From NCBI RefSeq assembly GCF_030811475.1, contig NZ_JAUSQV010000001.1, forward strand, positions 2,863,001 to 2,927,000: a DNA stretch of 64,000 nucleotides, given 5' to 3'. Source of the DNA: Nakamurella flavida (GTDB taxonomy: Bacteria; Actinomycetota; Actinomycetes; Mycobacteriales; Nakamurellaceae). Below, one piece after another: positions 9,003 to 17,600 of the stretch (within the stretch, counting starts at the first letter, position 1; each line of letters begins with the position of its first letter). A model generated the notes under the pieces. It was not told where the DNA came from. It was given only the letters and a program-made list of their open reading frames with translations, and searched no databases. The position numbers were made by a program, and so were the translations under genes.

Positions 9003-9568
9003 CGTTCCCCCTGTGGTGCATCCGGACGTGCCCGCGCGCGGCGGTGCACGAAGACGTAACCCCCCAGCGGCACCAGCGCCACGCGCTGGCCGGGGGCCAG
9101 GTGCCAGGACCGGGACAGCACGACGAGATAACCGCCGTCCGGTCGCCGCAACTCGAAGACCCGGTAACCGAAGAGGCCGAGAAGTGGGTTGGCGAAATAC
9201 ATGTCGCCCTGCAGGTACAGCACCGCGATGACCAGCACGTAGAGCCCGAGGGCGACCTGGTGGGTGGGCGCCGCGGACTGGGTGACGAAGAACGGCACCA
9301 CGTAGCTGGCGAAGAACCGCAGGGCCTCGCCCTCGCGGGGCCGGGCCTCCACGACCGTCTCGGACTCGGCGTTGCGCCCCCGCAGGCCGACGGTGAAGAA
9401 CAATGCGGTGGCCAGGACGGCGAGGGCGGCGGTACCGCCGAGCACCCACCGCAGGGCCGGGATGCCGAACGAATCCAGCACGGCCATCAGCACGAGCAGC
9501 GGGGCGTAGGCGGCCAGCAGCATCAGCACCCGGATCCCCGGGGCGGGTGCGAAACGGCCGGTGGACAT
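8999..9568 (-). CDS. KwaA-like small membrane protein, putative Kiwa sensor
   Basis: A 189-residue membrane protein. Hydrophobic segments lie at about 12-32, 41-62, 85-97 and 104-120, with a charged loop between the second and third. After the last helix, NPLLGLFGYRVFEL leads into a short beta-rich C-terminal domain ending in basic residues. Size, four-helix topology and position directly upstream of a KwaB-like gene match KwaA. On its own the sequence is only weakly diagnostic. The ATG at 9568 is chosen; a GTG at 9592 is the alternative, and neither has a clear ribosome site. It is divergent from the iron operon, with 112 bases between them. Confidence 0.55.
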   Translation of the reverse strand: MSTGRFAPAPGIRVLMLLAAYAPLLVLMAVLDSFGIPALRWVLGGTAALAVLATALFFTVGLRGRNAESETVVEARPREGEALRFFASYVVPFFVTQSAAPTHQVALGLYVLVIAVLYLQGDMYFANPLLGLFGYRVFELRRPDGGYLVVLSRSWHLAPGQRVALVPLGGYVFVHRRARARPDAPQGER

Positions 9569-9656
9569 GGGCAGGACGCTAGTGAGCCCCACCGACAGTC
9601 ACCCGTCGGTCGGCGGGGCGTCCGTCGCCCGGACCTCACGCGGATTTGCCGAGCAC

Positions 9657-9675
9657 TTAGGTTTGCCTTACCTTC
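9657..9675 (+). promoter_or_regulatory. DtxR/IdeR-type iron box
   Basis: TTAGGTTTGCCTTACCTTC agrees at 14 of 19 positions with the actinobacterial iron-box consensus TTAGGTTAGGCTAACCTAA. It sits immediately upstream of the start of the FecE-type ATPase gene, so iron-loaded DtxR/IdeR would block transcription of the uptake operon. The regulator itself is not in the window. Confidence 0.8.
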
Positions 9676-9680
9676 CAGTG

Positions 9681-10556
9681 GTGATCGAATCCCGAGGTGC
9701 CGCCGGCGCCGCCGCAGGTCCGGCCCCGGACGTCGCGTCCGCCGTCGCTCTCGGCGGCTCCGGGCTCCGCCTGGGCTACGGGCGGAACACGGTGGTCGAG
9801 GACCTGTCCGTCGTCCTGCCGACCGGTCGGGTCACCGCCCTCATCGGCCCCAACGGCAGCGGGAAGTCCACCGTCCTGCGCGCCCTCGCCCGCCTGCACC
9901 CGCTGCAGTCCGGACGGGTCGACCTGGACGGCGACACCGACGTCGCCGAACTGCCCAGCCGGGTGCTGGCCACCCGGCTCACCCTGCTGTCGCAGTCGAA
10001 GGTGGCGCCCGGCGGGGTGACCGTCGGGGAGGTGGTGGCCTACGGCCGCTACCCGCACCGGTCCCGGTGGGGCGGCGGCGACACCGACGGTGCCGCCGTC
10101 GTCGCACGGGTGCTGGCGATGACCGGGGTGCAGGACCTGGCCGACCGACCGGTCGACCAGCTCTCCGGCGGGCAGATGCAGCGGGTCTGGCTGGCCAGCT
10201 GCCTGGCCCAGGACACCGCCGTCCTGCTGCTCGACGAACCGACCACGTTCCTCGACATCCGTTATCAGGTCGAGCTTCTCGACATCATCCGGGACCTCGC
10301 CGACGAGCACGGCATCACCGTCGGGGTCGTCCTGCACGACCTGGACCAGGCGGCCGCGCTGGCCGACGGGATCGTCCTGCTCGACGGCGGCCGCGTCGTC
10401 GCCGCCGGCACCCCGGAGGACGTGCTCACCGCCGAGCTGCTCACCCGCACCTACGGCATCGACATCGACGTCGAGACCGACGCACTGACCGGGTCCCTGC
10501 GCACCCGGGCCCGGGGTCGGCACCACCGGCGGCGCGCCGTCGTGGTGTCCACCTGA
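9681..10556 (+). CDS. Iron-siderophore ABC transporter ATPase (FecE/FepC type)
   Basis: ATPase that powers ferric-siderophore import from the cytoplasmic side. It has Walker A GPNGSGKST, the Q-loop LLSQSK, signature LSGGQ followed by MQRVWLA, Walker B LLLDEPTTFLDI (the TTFLDI form is typical of FecE/FhuC proteins) and the switch His in VVLHDLDQA. Starts at GTG 9678 or 9681 lie only two to five bases after the iron box, so the transcript may be leaderless. The last about 25 residues are Arg-rich. It is the first gene of the operon running to 17594. Confidence 0.92.
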   Translation: MIESRGAAGAAAGPAPDVASAVALGGSGLRLGYGRNTVVEDLSVVLPTGRVTALIGPNGSGKSTVLRALARLHPLQSGRVDLDGDTDVAELPSRVLATRLTLLSQSKVAPGGVTVGEVVAYGRYPHRSRWGGGDTDGAAVVARVLAMTGVQDLADRPVDQLSGGQMQRVWLASCLAQDTAVLLLDEPTTFLDIRYQVELLDIIRDLADEHGITVGVVLHDLDQAAALADGIVLLDGGRVVAAGTPEDVLTAELLTRTYGIDIDVETDALTGSLRTRARGRHHRRRAVVVST

Positions 10557-10597
10557 TGTCCCGCTGATCCCTGCCCGACGGCGGGTCGGCCGCGCCG

Positions 10598-10690
10598 TGC
10601 CGGCGTCCCTGCCCGACCCGAGCCGTCCCTTCACCCGTCCTGACCCATCCCGTCCCGTCCCGAACCCGTCCCTGACCCAACCCGTGAGGA
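10598..10690 (+). other. C-rich, G-poor leader between fecE-type and fecB-type genes
   Basis: The 141-base gap before the lipoprotein gene contains about 90 bases of irregular CCCGTCC/CCCTGACC repeats in which C greatly exceeds G on the mRNA strand. This composition is what Rho utilisation sites look like, so it may set the ratio of ATPase to binding-protein mRNA. Function is inference. The GTGAGGA ribosome site of the next gene follows. Confidence 0.4.
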
Positions 10691-10697
10691 CACCCCG

Positions 10698-11783
10698 ATG
10701 CGACGCTCCACCTTCCTGACCGGCCTGACCGGCGCCGCCGTCCTGCTGCTGACCGGCTGCGGCACCACCGAACCGGCCGCGAGCGGCGGCTCCACCACGA
10801 CGGCCGCCACCGCCTCCTCGGCCTCCTCGGCCGCCGGCTCCGGTGTCGCCAGCAGCTCCGGGAACACCGCCGAGGCCGGCGGACCGGTGACGCTGACCGA
10901 CAGCCGCGGCAAGGAGATCACCCTGGACGCACCCGCCACCCGCATCGCCGCCACCGAGTGGAACGCCGCGGAGTACCTCGTCACCCTGGGCGTGCAGCCG
11001 GTCGGCGTGGCCGACATCGCCGGCTACGAGACCTGGGTGAGCTCGGCCCCGCTGGCCGAGGGCACCACCGACATCGGCACCCGCGGTGAGCCCAGCCTGG
11101 ACACCCTGGGCACCCTCGACCTCGACCTGGTCATCGTCACCGACTCGCTCGCCGACGGGGCCCTGGAGCAGATCGAGGCCCAGGTTCCGGTCATGGTGAT
11201 GGCCGGCGGTAACGCCACCGATCCCATCGGCGCCATGTGGGAGAACGTCGACCTGGTCGCCACCGCGACCGGCACCACCGACGCGGCCGCCGAGCTGAGG
11301 ACCGCGTTCGCCACCACCCTCACCGACGGCGCCGCCGCGATCACCGCGGCCGGCCTGGCCGGGACGCCGGTCGCGTTCTCCGACGCCTACGACACCGGTT
11401 CGGCCATCTCCATCCGGCCGTACACGGCCGGGTCCCTGGTCGGCGCCGTCTTCGGCGAGCTCGGGCTGGGGAACGCCTGGCAGGGCGTCGAGGGCGACCC
11501 GGCCTACGGGCTCGGCGCCACCGACGTCGAGGGCCTGACCACCCTGGGCGACGTGCCGTTCTGGTACATGGCCAGCGACTCCACGCCCGACCCGTACGCC
11601 GACGGTCTCGCCGGCAACGCCATCTGGCAGTCGCTGCCCTTCGTCACCGGCGGCAAGGTCCAGCGCTTCCCGGACGCCATCTGGATGTTCGGCGGGCCCG
11701 CCTCGATGACGCAGATGGTGCAGGCCGCGGTGACCGCCGCGCAGGCCGCCCCGACCGCCGCCCCGACCTCCGCGGCCGGCTGA
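10698..11783 (+). CDS. Iron-siderophore substrate-binding lipoprotein (FecB/FhuD type)
   Basis: Extracellular membrane-anchored receptor that delivers the ferric siderophore to the permease. It is 361 residues with signal peptide and lipobox LLLTGC (lipidated Cys21), then a Ser/Thr/Ala linker to about residue 60. The periplasmic-binding fold begins with VTLTDSRGKEITLDAPATR, a standard opening for the family, and continues through LGVQPVGVAD and EPSLDTLGTLDLDLVIV. A GAGG ribosome site precedes the ATG. The permease gene starts 10 bases after its stop. Which siderophore it binds cannot be read from the sequence. Confidence 0.92.
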   Translation: MRRSTFLTGLTGAAVLLLTGCGTTEPAASGGSTTTAATASSASSAAGSGVASSSGNTAEAGGPVTLTDSRGKEITLDAPATRIAATEWNAAEYLVTLGVQPVGVADIAGYETWVSSAPLAEGTTDIGTRGEPSLDTLGTLDLDLVIVTDSLADGALEQIEAQVPVMVMAGGNATDPIGAMWENVDLVATATGTTDAAAELRTAFATTLTDGAAAITAAGLAGTPVAFSDAYDTGSAISIRPYTAGSLVGAVFGELGLGNAWQGVEGDPAYGLGATDVEGLTTLGDVPFWYMASDSTPDPYADGLAGNAIWQSLPFVTGGKVQRFPDAIWMFGGPASMTQMVQAAVTAAQAAPTAAPTSAAG

Positions 11784-11793
11784 GCGTCACCCG

Positions 11794-13941
11794 ATGGCCC
11801 TGCACAGCCCGCCGGCTCCCGCCGTCACCGCAGCCCCCGCCGGGACCCCGCCCCGGGGTGCCCGGTGGGGCCCGGCGGCGGTCGTGGTCGCCCTGGTCGC
11901 GGCGATCGTCGTGCTGGGCTCGGTGCAGCTGGTGCAGGGCACGGCGGCCGTCGGGCTGACCCAGCTGTGGTCGTGGCTGCTCGGACTGTCCGCCGACTCC
12001 GCCGATCCCACCGTGGCGCGGACCACCGCGGTGCTCGTCGACTCCCGCCTGCCCCGGTTGGCCGCCGGTCTGCTCGTGGGCCTGGCCCTCGGGGCGGCGG
12101 GGGCCGTCCTGCAGTCGCTGAGCCGCAACCCGCTGGCCTCGCCGGACACCCTGGCCGTCAGCGCCGGGGCCACCCTCGCCGTGGCGATCGGCGGCGTGGT
12201 CGGGCTGCAGGGTTCGGTGGTCGGTTCCCTGCTCGGCACGGCCGGTCTCGCCTTCGCCGGCGGGCTCGGCGCGGCCCTGCTCGTCCTGGCGTTGACCGGC
12301 TCGCGCTGGGGGACCGTCCGGCTCGTGCTGGCCGGGACGGCCACCGCCCTGGTGCTGGTCTCGCTGGCCACCTCGGTGATGATCCTGTTCCCCGAGGAGA
12401 CCCAGGGGCTGCGGGCCTGGACGGCCGGCTCGCTGGGCCAGAAGGGCACCACGGCGGTGACGACGTTCGCGCCGGTCGTCGTGGTCGGGGTGGTGCTGCT
12501 GATCGCCCACGGGCGCAAGCTCGACCTGCTCGGCCTGGGTGACGACCAGGCGCGCGCCCTGGGCGTCCCCGTCCGGCGCACCCAGCTCGTCGTGCTGCTC
12601 CTCGCCGTCGGGCTGACCGCGGCCGCCGTGACCGTCACCGGACCCATCGGGTTCCTCGGCCTGGTCGCGCCGGCCCTGGTCCGGCTGGCCGCCACCCGGG
12701 TGCCCGGCCTGCACCGTCACCACCTGCTCATCCCGGTCTCCGGCCTGACGGGCGTGGTCGTGGTGCTCGCCGCCGACGTGGTGCTGCGGGCGGCCATCGG
12801 CGCGCAGGCCGCCGTGGAGGTGCCCACCGGCATCATCACCTCGGTCATCGGCGCGGTCGTCCTGGTCGCCTCGGCCTACCGGCTGCGCTCCTCGATCTCC
12901 GGTCGGGTCGCCGTCCCCCTCGAGGTGCTGACCGCCGGTCGGACGAGCGTGCCCGGTCGGGCCGGCCGCATCCGCACCGGCATCCTCGTCGCCCTGCTGG
13001 TCGCCCTGGCCCTCGGGGTGTGCCTGGCCGGCGCGCTCATCGGGGACAGCCTGCTGCTGACCGGTGACCTGACCAACTACCTGGCCGGCACGGCCGGACC
13101 GCGGGTGTCCTTCGTCCTGGACAACCGGCTGCCCCGGGTGTGCGCGGCCCTGCTCGCCGGGGTCGCCCTGGCCGCGGCAGGGTGCGCGATCCAGGCGGTC
13201 AGCCGCAACGCCCTGGCCGAGCCGGCCCTGATCGGCGTCTCCGGCGGTGCCTCCGTGGCCGCCGTCCTGGTCGTCACGCTGGCCCCGGGGGCCGGCTTCT
13301 GGCTGCTGGCCGGCGGTGCCGGCATCGGCGCGATCCTGGCCGCGGGACTGGTCTTCGGCCTGGCCGCCCGCACCGGGTTCGCCAGCGACCGGCTCGTGCT
13401 CATCGGCATCGGGGTCTCCGCCGGCACCACCGCCGTGGTCACCCTGCTCATCGTGCTGACCGACCCGTGGAACGCGGCCAAGGCGCTGACCTGGCTCTCC
13501 GGGTCGACCTACGGCCGCACGTTCGCGCACCTGGTCCCGCTGGTCCTGGGGGCCGCCGTGGTCGTCCCGCTGCTGATGGCCCGGGCCCGCACGATGGACC
13601 TGTTGTCGGTGGACGAGGACACCCCCCGGGTGCTCGGCGTCCGTCCCCCCTCCCAGCGGCTGCTCCTGCTCGGCGGGGCGGTCGTGCTGACCGGGCTCGC
13701 CGTCGCCGCCATCGGGGTGGTCGCCTTCGTCGGACTGGTCGCCCCGCACGCGGCCCGCACCCTGGTCGGCCGGCGGCACATCCGGGTGCTGCCGGTGGCC
13801 ATGCTGCTGGGGGGGATCCTCGTCGTGCTCGCCGACCTGCTCGGCCGGTCCGTGATCGCCCCCGCGCAGCTTCCGGCCGGGCTGCTCACCGCCATCGTCG
13901 GCGCGCCCTACTTCTTCTGGTTGATGCACCGCAGCCGCTGA
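11794..13941 (+). CDS. Fused FecCD/FhuB-type siderophore permease
   Basis: A 715-residue membrane protein made of two tandem FecCD halves, as in FhuB. Each half carries the same landmarks: SRLPRLAAGLL and NRLPRVCAALLAG, then SRNPLASPDTLAV and SRNALAEPALIGV, then GPIGFLGLVAP and GVVAFVGLVAPHAAR. About 18-20 helices are expected, so a single chain replaces the usual two-subunit channel. It is sandwiched between the binding lipoprotein (10 bases upstream) and the exporter-fold ABC pair (141 bases downstream). Confidence 0.93.
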   Translation: MALHSPPAPAVTAAPAGTPPRGARWGPAAVVVALVAAIVVLGSVQLVQGTAAVGLTQLWSWLLGLSADSADPTVARTTAVLVDSRLPRLAAGLLVGLALGAAGAVLQSLSRNPLASPDTLAVSAGATLAVAIGGVVGLQGSVVGSLLGTAGLAFAGGLGAALLVLALTGSRWGTVRLVLAGTATALVLVSLATSVMILFPEETQGLRAWTAGSLGQKGTTAVTTFAPVVVVGVVLLIAHGRKLDLLGLGDDQARALGVPVRRTQLVVLLLAVGLTAAAVTVTGPIGFLGLVAPALVRLAATRVPGLHRHHLLIPVSGLTGVVVVLAADVVLRAAIGAQAAVEVPTGIITSVIGAVVLVASAYRLRSSISGRVAVPLEVLTAGRTSVPGRAGRIRTGILVALLVALALGVCLAGALIGDSLLLTGDLTNYLAGTAGPRVSFVLDNRLPRVCAALLAGVALAAAGCAIQAVSRNALAEPALIGVSGGASVAAVLVVTLAPGAGFWLLAGGAGIGAILAAGLVFGLAARTGFASDRLVLIGIGVSAGTTAVVTLLIVLTDPWNAAKALTWLSGSTYGRTFAHLVPLVLGAAVVVPLLMARARTMDLLSVDEDTPRVLGVRPPSQRLLLLGGAVVLTGLAVAAIGVVAFVGLVAPHAARTLVGRRHIRVLPVAMLLGGILVVLADLLGRSVIAPAQLPAGLLTAIVGAPYFFWLMHRSR

Positions 13942-13979
13942 CCCGGCGGTGCCGGCCCTGTTCCCCCGGCGGACGGGGC

Positions 13980-14021
13980 GATGTCGGACCGGGCGGTGTC
14001 GGACCGGGCGATGTCGGGCTG
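13980..14021 (+). repeat. Short tandem repeat, 15-base unit, about 2.7 copies
   Basis: The unit GATGTCGGACCGGGC is repeated as GGTGTCGGACCGGGC and then partially. It lies in the leader between the permease and the first half-transporter, upstream of the chosen GTG start. It would be coding only if translation began at the ATG at 13981, which has no ribosome site. Confidence 0.7.
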
Positions 14022-14082
14022 CCGTGCGACCGTGTGTTCCCCTCGACCCGCACCGGCCCCGCCGGGCGGAAAGGACCTTCCC

Positions 14083-15795
14083 GTGCCCCCCGGCCGTTCG
14101 CTCCTCCGGCAGATCTTCCGCCGCCGTGCCCGGCCGGCCGCCGTCGGATGCGCCGCCGCGACCGTGCACCAGGTCTGCGAGGCGCTGGTGCCGCTGGCCA
14201 TCGGACTGGCCGTCGACCGGGCCGTGGACCAACCGTTCCTGTCCGCCGTCGTCGTCGCCGTGGTCGGGGTTCTCCTCCTGTTCGCGGTACTCGCCGGGTC
14301 CGCCGCCTACGGGTACTGGCTCCTGGACGTGACCTGTCTGCGCGAGGCCCACCACCTGCGCGTCACCAGCGCGGAAACCCTGATGCGGGTGGACGACGCC
14401 CGGCCGGGGCGGGCCACCGGTGAGTGGATGGCCGTGCTGACCTCCGACGCGCGGGCCGCGTCCGAGGTGATCCGGGTGGTCGGCCTCGTGGTGTCGGCGT
14501 CGGTGGGTCTGCTGGTCTCGGCCGTCGTCCTGCTCGGGATCGACGTCCTGCTCGGGGTCGGCGTGCTGGTGGTGCTGCCGTTCCTGGTCGTGGGGATGGA
14601 CCGGCTCGGCCCGTGGATCGAGCGGCGCAGTCACGCCCGGCAGCAGACCGGGGGGTTGGCCGCCGGGGCCGCCGCCGAGTTCGTCGCCGGCATGCGTCCG
14701 CTGCGCGGCTTCGGCGGCGTGCCCGAGGCGGTGCGCCGCTACCGGGGGGTGAGCCGTCAGTCCCTGGACGCCTCGGTCGGTGCGGCCTCGGCCGGGTCCG
14801 TGGCCACCGCCGCCGGGCTGCTCGCGACCGGGGTGCTGCTCGTCGGCACGGCCGCGGCGGGTGCGGCCATGGCCGTGAACGGAAGGATCAGCATCGGCGA
14901 GCTGATCACCGTGGTCGCCATGGCCTCCTTCCTGGCCGACCCGGTCCGCAACATCGCCGCCGCCGTGCAGCAGGCCGCGGTGTCCCGGGCCAGCGCGGCC
15001 CGCATCGAGGGGATCGGCGGGGCATCGGGCGCCGGCCCCGCATCCGACGCCGCTCCGGCGGACGCCGACCTCGTGCTGATCGGCGCGGGCGCCGGCACAG
15101 GATCCGGCACCGTCGGGCCGATCGATCTCACGGTGGGGGCGGGGGAGATGGTCGGGGTCACCGCGGTGGACCCGCGGCAGTCCGACGCCGTGGCCGGCCT
15201 GCTCGACGGCTCGGTGACGCCGGTCGCCGGTGCCGTCCGGTGGGGTGGCACCGAGCTCGCGGACCTGGACCGGGCCGCCGTCCGGTCCCGCATCCTCGCC
15301 GAGCCGCACGCGGTGCACCTGCTCGGCGGCACGCTGACCGAGGTGCTCGACACCGGGCGCGGGACCGATCCGGGGACCCTGGCCGCCGCCCTGCGCGCGG
15401 CGCAGACCGCCGACGTGGTCGCGCTTCCCGGTGCCGGGGCCGGTGCGGATGTCGGCCGGCTGCTGGACGACGCGGTGCAGGACCACGGCACGGACCTCTC
15501 CGGAGGGCAGCGTCAACGGGTCGCCCTGGCCCGGGCGTTGGCCGCCGAACCGCCGGTTCTCGTCCTGCGGGATCCGCTCAGCGCCGTCGACGCCGTCACC
15601 GAGGACGCGGCCGCCCAGGGCATCCGCACCCTGCGGGCCCACCCCTGGTTCCGCACCGTCGTGGTGACCTCCTCGCCCCTGGTGCTGGCCCGTTGCGACC
15701 GGGTGGTGTTCGTCGCCGCCGACGGTGCCGCGACGGTGGGCACGCACGCCGACCTGCGCGATCGCCCCGACTACGCCGCGGCGGTGCTCCGATGA
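14083..15795 (+). CDS. ABC half-transporter with degenerate Walker A/B (IrtA/YbtP-like partner)
   Basis: Membrane domain plus ATPase domain, about 570 residues. GTG 14083 is chosen for its AAGGA site seven bases upstream. Six hydrophobic segments precede the ATPase part. In place of Walker A it has VTAVDPRQSDAVAG without the P-loop Lys, and Walker B reads VLVLRDPLSAVD with Arg in place of the metal-binding Asp. The signature LSGGQRQRVALARAL (about residue 472) is intact. It should therefore work only as a heterodimer with the next gene, whose ATG overlaps its stop. Position in an iron operon suggests siderophore import or handling, as for IrtAB/YbtPQ; drug or siderophore export is the alternative. 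Confidence 0.85.
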   Translation: MPPGRSLLRQIFRRRARPAAVGCAAATVHQVCEALVPLAIGLAVDRAVDQPFLSAVVVAVVGVLLLFAVLAGSAAYGYWLLDVTCLREAHHLRVTSAETLMRVDDARPGRATGEWMAVLTSDARAASEVIRVVGLVVSASVGLLVSAVVLLGIDVLLGVGVLVVLPFLVVGMDRLGPWIERRSHARQQTGGLAAGAAAEFVAGMRPLRGFGGVPEAVRRYRGVSRQSLDASVGAASAGSVATAAGLLATGVLLVGTAAAGAAMAVNGRISIGELITVVAMASFLADPVRNIAAAVQQAAVSRASAARIEGIGGASGAGPASDAAPADADLVLIGAGAGTGSGTVGPIDLTVGAGEMVGVTAVDPRQSDAVAGLLDGSVTPVAGAVRWGGTELADLDRAAVRSRILAEPHAVHLLGGTLTEVLDTGRGTDPGTLAAALRAAQTADVVALPGAGAGADVGRLLDDAVQDHGTDLSGGQRQRVALARALAAEPPVLVLRDPLSAVDAVTEDAAAQGIRTLRAHPWFRTVVVTSSPLVLARCDRVVFVAADGAATVGTHADLRDRPDYAAAVLR

Positions 15796-17594
15796 CCGGC
15801 CCCGGGGGAACGGGTGACGAGATGACCGGGGACGCGGGGAGTCCGGTGCGGGCGACCCTGCCGGTGGCATCGGGCCGGGCGACGTGGCGGGCCCTGGTCC
15901 GGGCGGCCGCCGCGCACGGGGGGCTGACCCTGGGCACGGTGCTGCTGACCTGCGTGGCCGGCATCGGGGTGGTCGCCGGGCCGGTGCTGCTCGGACAGGT
16001 GGTCGACACCGTCCGGGCGGGGAGCACCTCGGCGCTCGTCCCCCTGCTGGTCGGGCTGGGCGCCGCCGTGGTGCTGACCGCCGTCTTCACCGGCTGGTCG
16101 CTCCGGGAGGCCCAGCGCCTCGGGGCGACCATCTCGGCCGACCTGCGCGAGGAGGTGCTGGCCGCCGCGTTGACCCTGCCCGCCCCGGTCCTGGAGGAGG
16201 TCGGGCACGGCGACGTCGCGTCCCGCGTCACCGAGGACGTCGAGTACTTCGTCGAATCTGTCCCGGTGGGCGCAGCCGTCTTCACCTCGGCCATCACCGT
16301 GCTGTGGTCGGCCACCGGGTTCGCCGTCCTGGACTGGCGGCTGGCCCTGGCCTTCCTGACCGTGTTGCCGGTCTACGCCGTCGGCCTGCGCTGGTACCTG
16401 CCCCGTGCGGCACCGATCTACGCGCGGGAGCGGCGGCTCGCCGCGGACCGGTCAGGGGTGATCCTGCAGACCCTGCACGGGCTGAGCACCGTGCGCGCCT
16501 ACGGGACCGGGCCGTTGCAGACCGGGCGCATCGAGCGGGCCGGGGCGGACAACCTCGCCGCGGCCGTCGCCGCCCGCGGGTTGTTCTCCCGGTTCGGCCT
16601 GTTCACCAACGGGGCCGAGGCCGTCGGCCTGTGTGCGCTGATCGTCGTCGGGCACCTGCTGGTCGGGGCGCAGGCCACCACGGTCGGTGCGGTGACGGCG
16701 GCGGCCCTGCTCTTCCACCGGCTCTTCGGGCCGTTGGGCATCCTGCTCATGTCGTTCGACGACGTGCAGCGGGCCGGGGCGGCGCTGGCCCGCATGGTCG
16801 GCGTGACCGCCACCCCGCGGGCGGACCTGCCCGCGCACCCCGGTCCGGACGGGCCGGTGACCGTGCGCGTGCGCGGGCTGGGCCACTCCTACGACGGGGT
16901 GCGGCCGGTGCTGACCGATGTCGAGCTGGTCGTGCCGGCGGGGACCTCCCTGGCCGTGGTCGGCGCGAGCGGTGCGGGGAAGACCACCCTGGCCGCCCTG
17001 ATCGGCGGGGCGTTCCCCGCCGCCACCGGCCACACCGACCTGGTCACCGACGCGGGCACGGTCACCGTCGGCCGGCTCGGCGAGGACGAGCTCCGCTCGT
17101 GGGTGGGCATCGTCACGCAGGAGACCCACGTCTTCTCCGGGTCGGTGCGGGCCGACGTGACGCTCGCGGCGCCCGACCGGTCCGAGGCGCAGCTGCGAGC
17201 CGCGCTGGCCCTGGTCGGGGCCGACACCTGGGTGGACGCGTTGCCCGAGGGGCTCGACACGCTCATCGGCGGCGGCGGACACGCGCTCACCGCCGTGCAG
17301 GTGCAGCAGCTGGCCCTGGCCCGGATCGCGCTGCGCGATCCCCCCGTGGTCATCCTCGACGAGGCCACGGCGGAGGCCGGTAGCGCCGGGGCGCGACAGC
17401 TGGAATCGGCGGCCGGGGCGGTGCTGCGCGGACGGACCGCGGTGGTCGTCGCCCACCGACTGACCCAGGCCCGGGCGTGCGACGCGATCGCCGTCCTCGC
17501 CCACGGCCGGGTCGTGGAGCTCGGGTCGCACGACGACCTCGTCGCCCGGGGCGGGCGGTACGCCACCCTGTGGTCCACCTGGTCCCGGGGGTGA
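15792..17594 (+). CDS. ABC half-transporter with canonical ATP site but degenerate signature
   Basis: A 600-residue membrane-ATPase half-transporter, partner of the preceding gene (ATGA overlap). Walker A GASGAGKTT (about 391-399), Q-loop IVTQETHVF, Walker B VVILDEAT (about 520-527) and switch VVVAHRL are all intact, but LSGGQ is replaced by LTAVQ and the D-loop is eroded. Its Walker A/B would pair with the intact LSGGQ of the partner, leaving one working ATP site per heterodimer. The gene ends six bases before the convergent Lon-like gene. Confidence 0.88.
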   Translation: MTGPGGTGDEMTGDAGSPVRATLPVASGRATWRALVRAAAAHGGLTLGTVLLTCVAGIGVVAGPVLLGQVVDTVRAGSTSALVPLLVGLGAAVVLTAVFTGWSLREAQRLGATISADLREEVLAAALTLPAPVLEEVGHGDVASRVTEDVEYFVESVPVGAAVFTSAITVLWSATGFAVLDWRLALAFLTVLPVYAVGLRWYLPRAAPIYARERRLAADRSGVILQTLHGLSTVRAYGTGPLQTGRIERAGADNLAAAVAARGLFSRFGLFTNGAEAVGLCALIVVGHLLVGAQATTVGAVTAAALLFHRLFGPLGILLMSFDDVQRAGAALARMVGVTATPRADLPAHPGPDGPVTVRVRGLGHSYDGVRPVLTDVELVVPAGTSLAVVGASGAGKTTLAALIGGAFPAATGHTDLVTDAGTVTVGRLGEDELRSWVGIVTQETHVFSGSVRADVTLAAPDRSEAQLRAALALVGADTWVDALPEGLDTLIGGGGHALTAVQVQQLALARIALRDPPVVILDEATAEAGSAGARQLESAAGAVLRGRTAVVVAHRLTQARACDAIAVLAHGRVVELGSHDDLVARGGRYATLWSTWSRG

Positions 17595-17600
17595 GCGGCC

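Noticed and set aside
7740-9680. Mobile defence island around the Kiwa-like pair
   Set aside because: No integrase, transposase, direct repeats or change in base composition is visible; neighbours look like ordinary chromosomal genes.
14424-15791. N-terminal extension of the second half-transporter
   Set aside because: This upstream part overlaps the first half-transporter in another frame; the ATG at 15792 overlaps the preceding stop and gives a normal-length protein.
11644-15870. 1408-codon minus-strand open frame across the iron operon
   Set aside because: High G+C leaves few stop codons. The translation is low-complexity and lies opposite well-supported FecB, FhuB and ABC genes.
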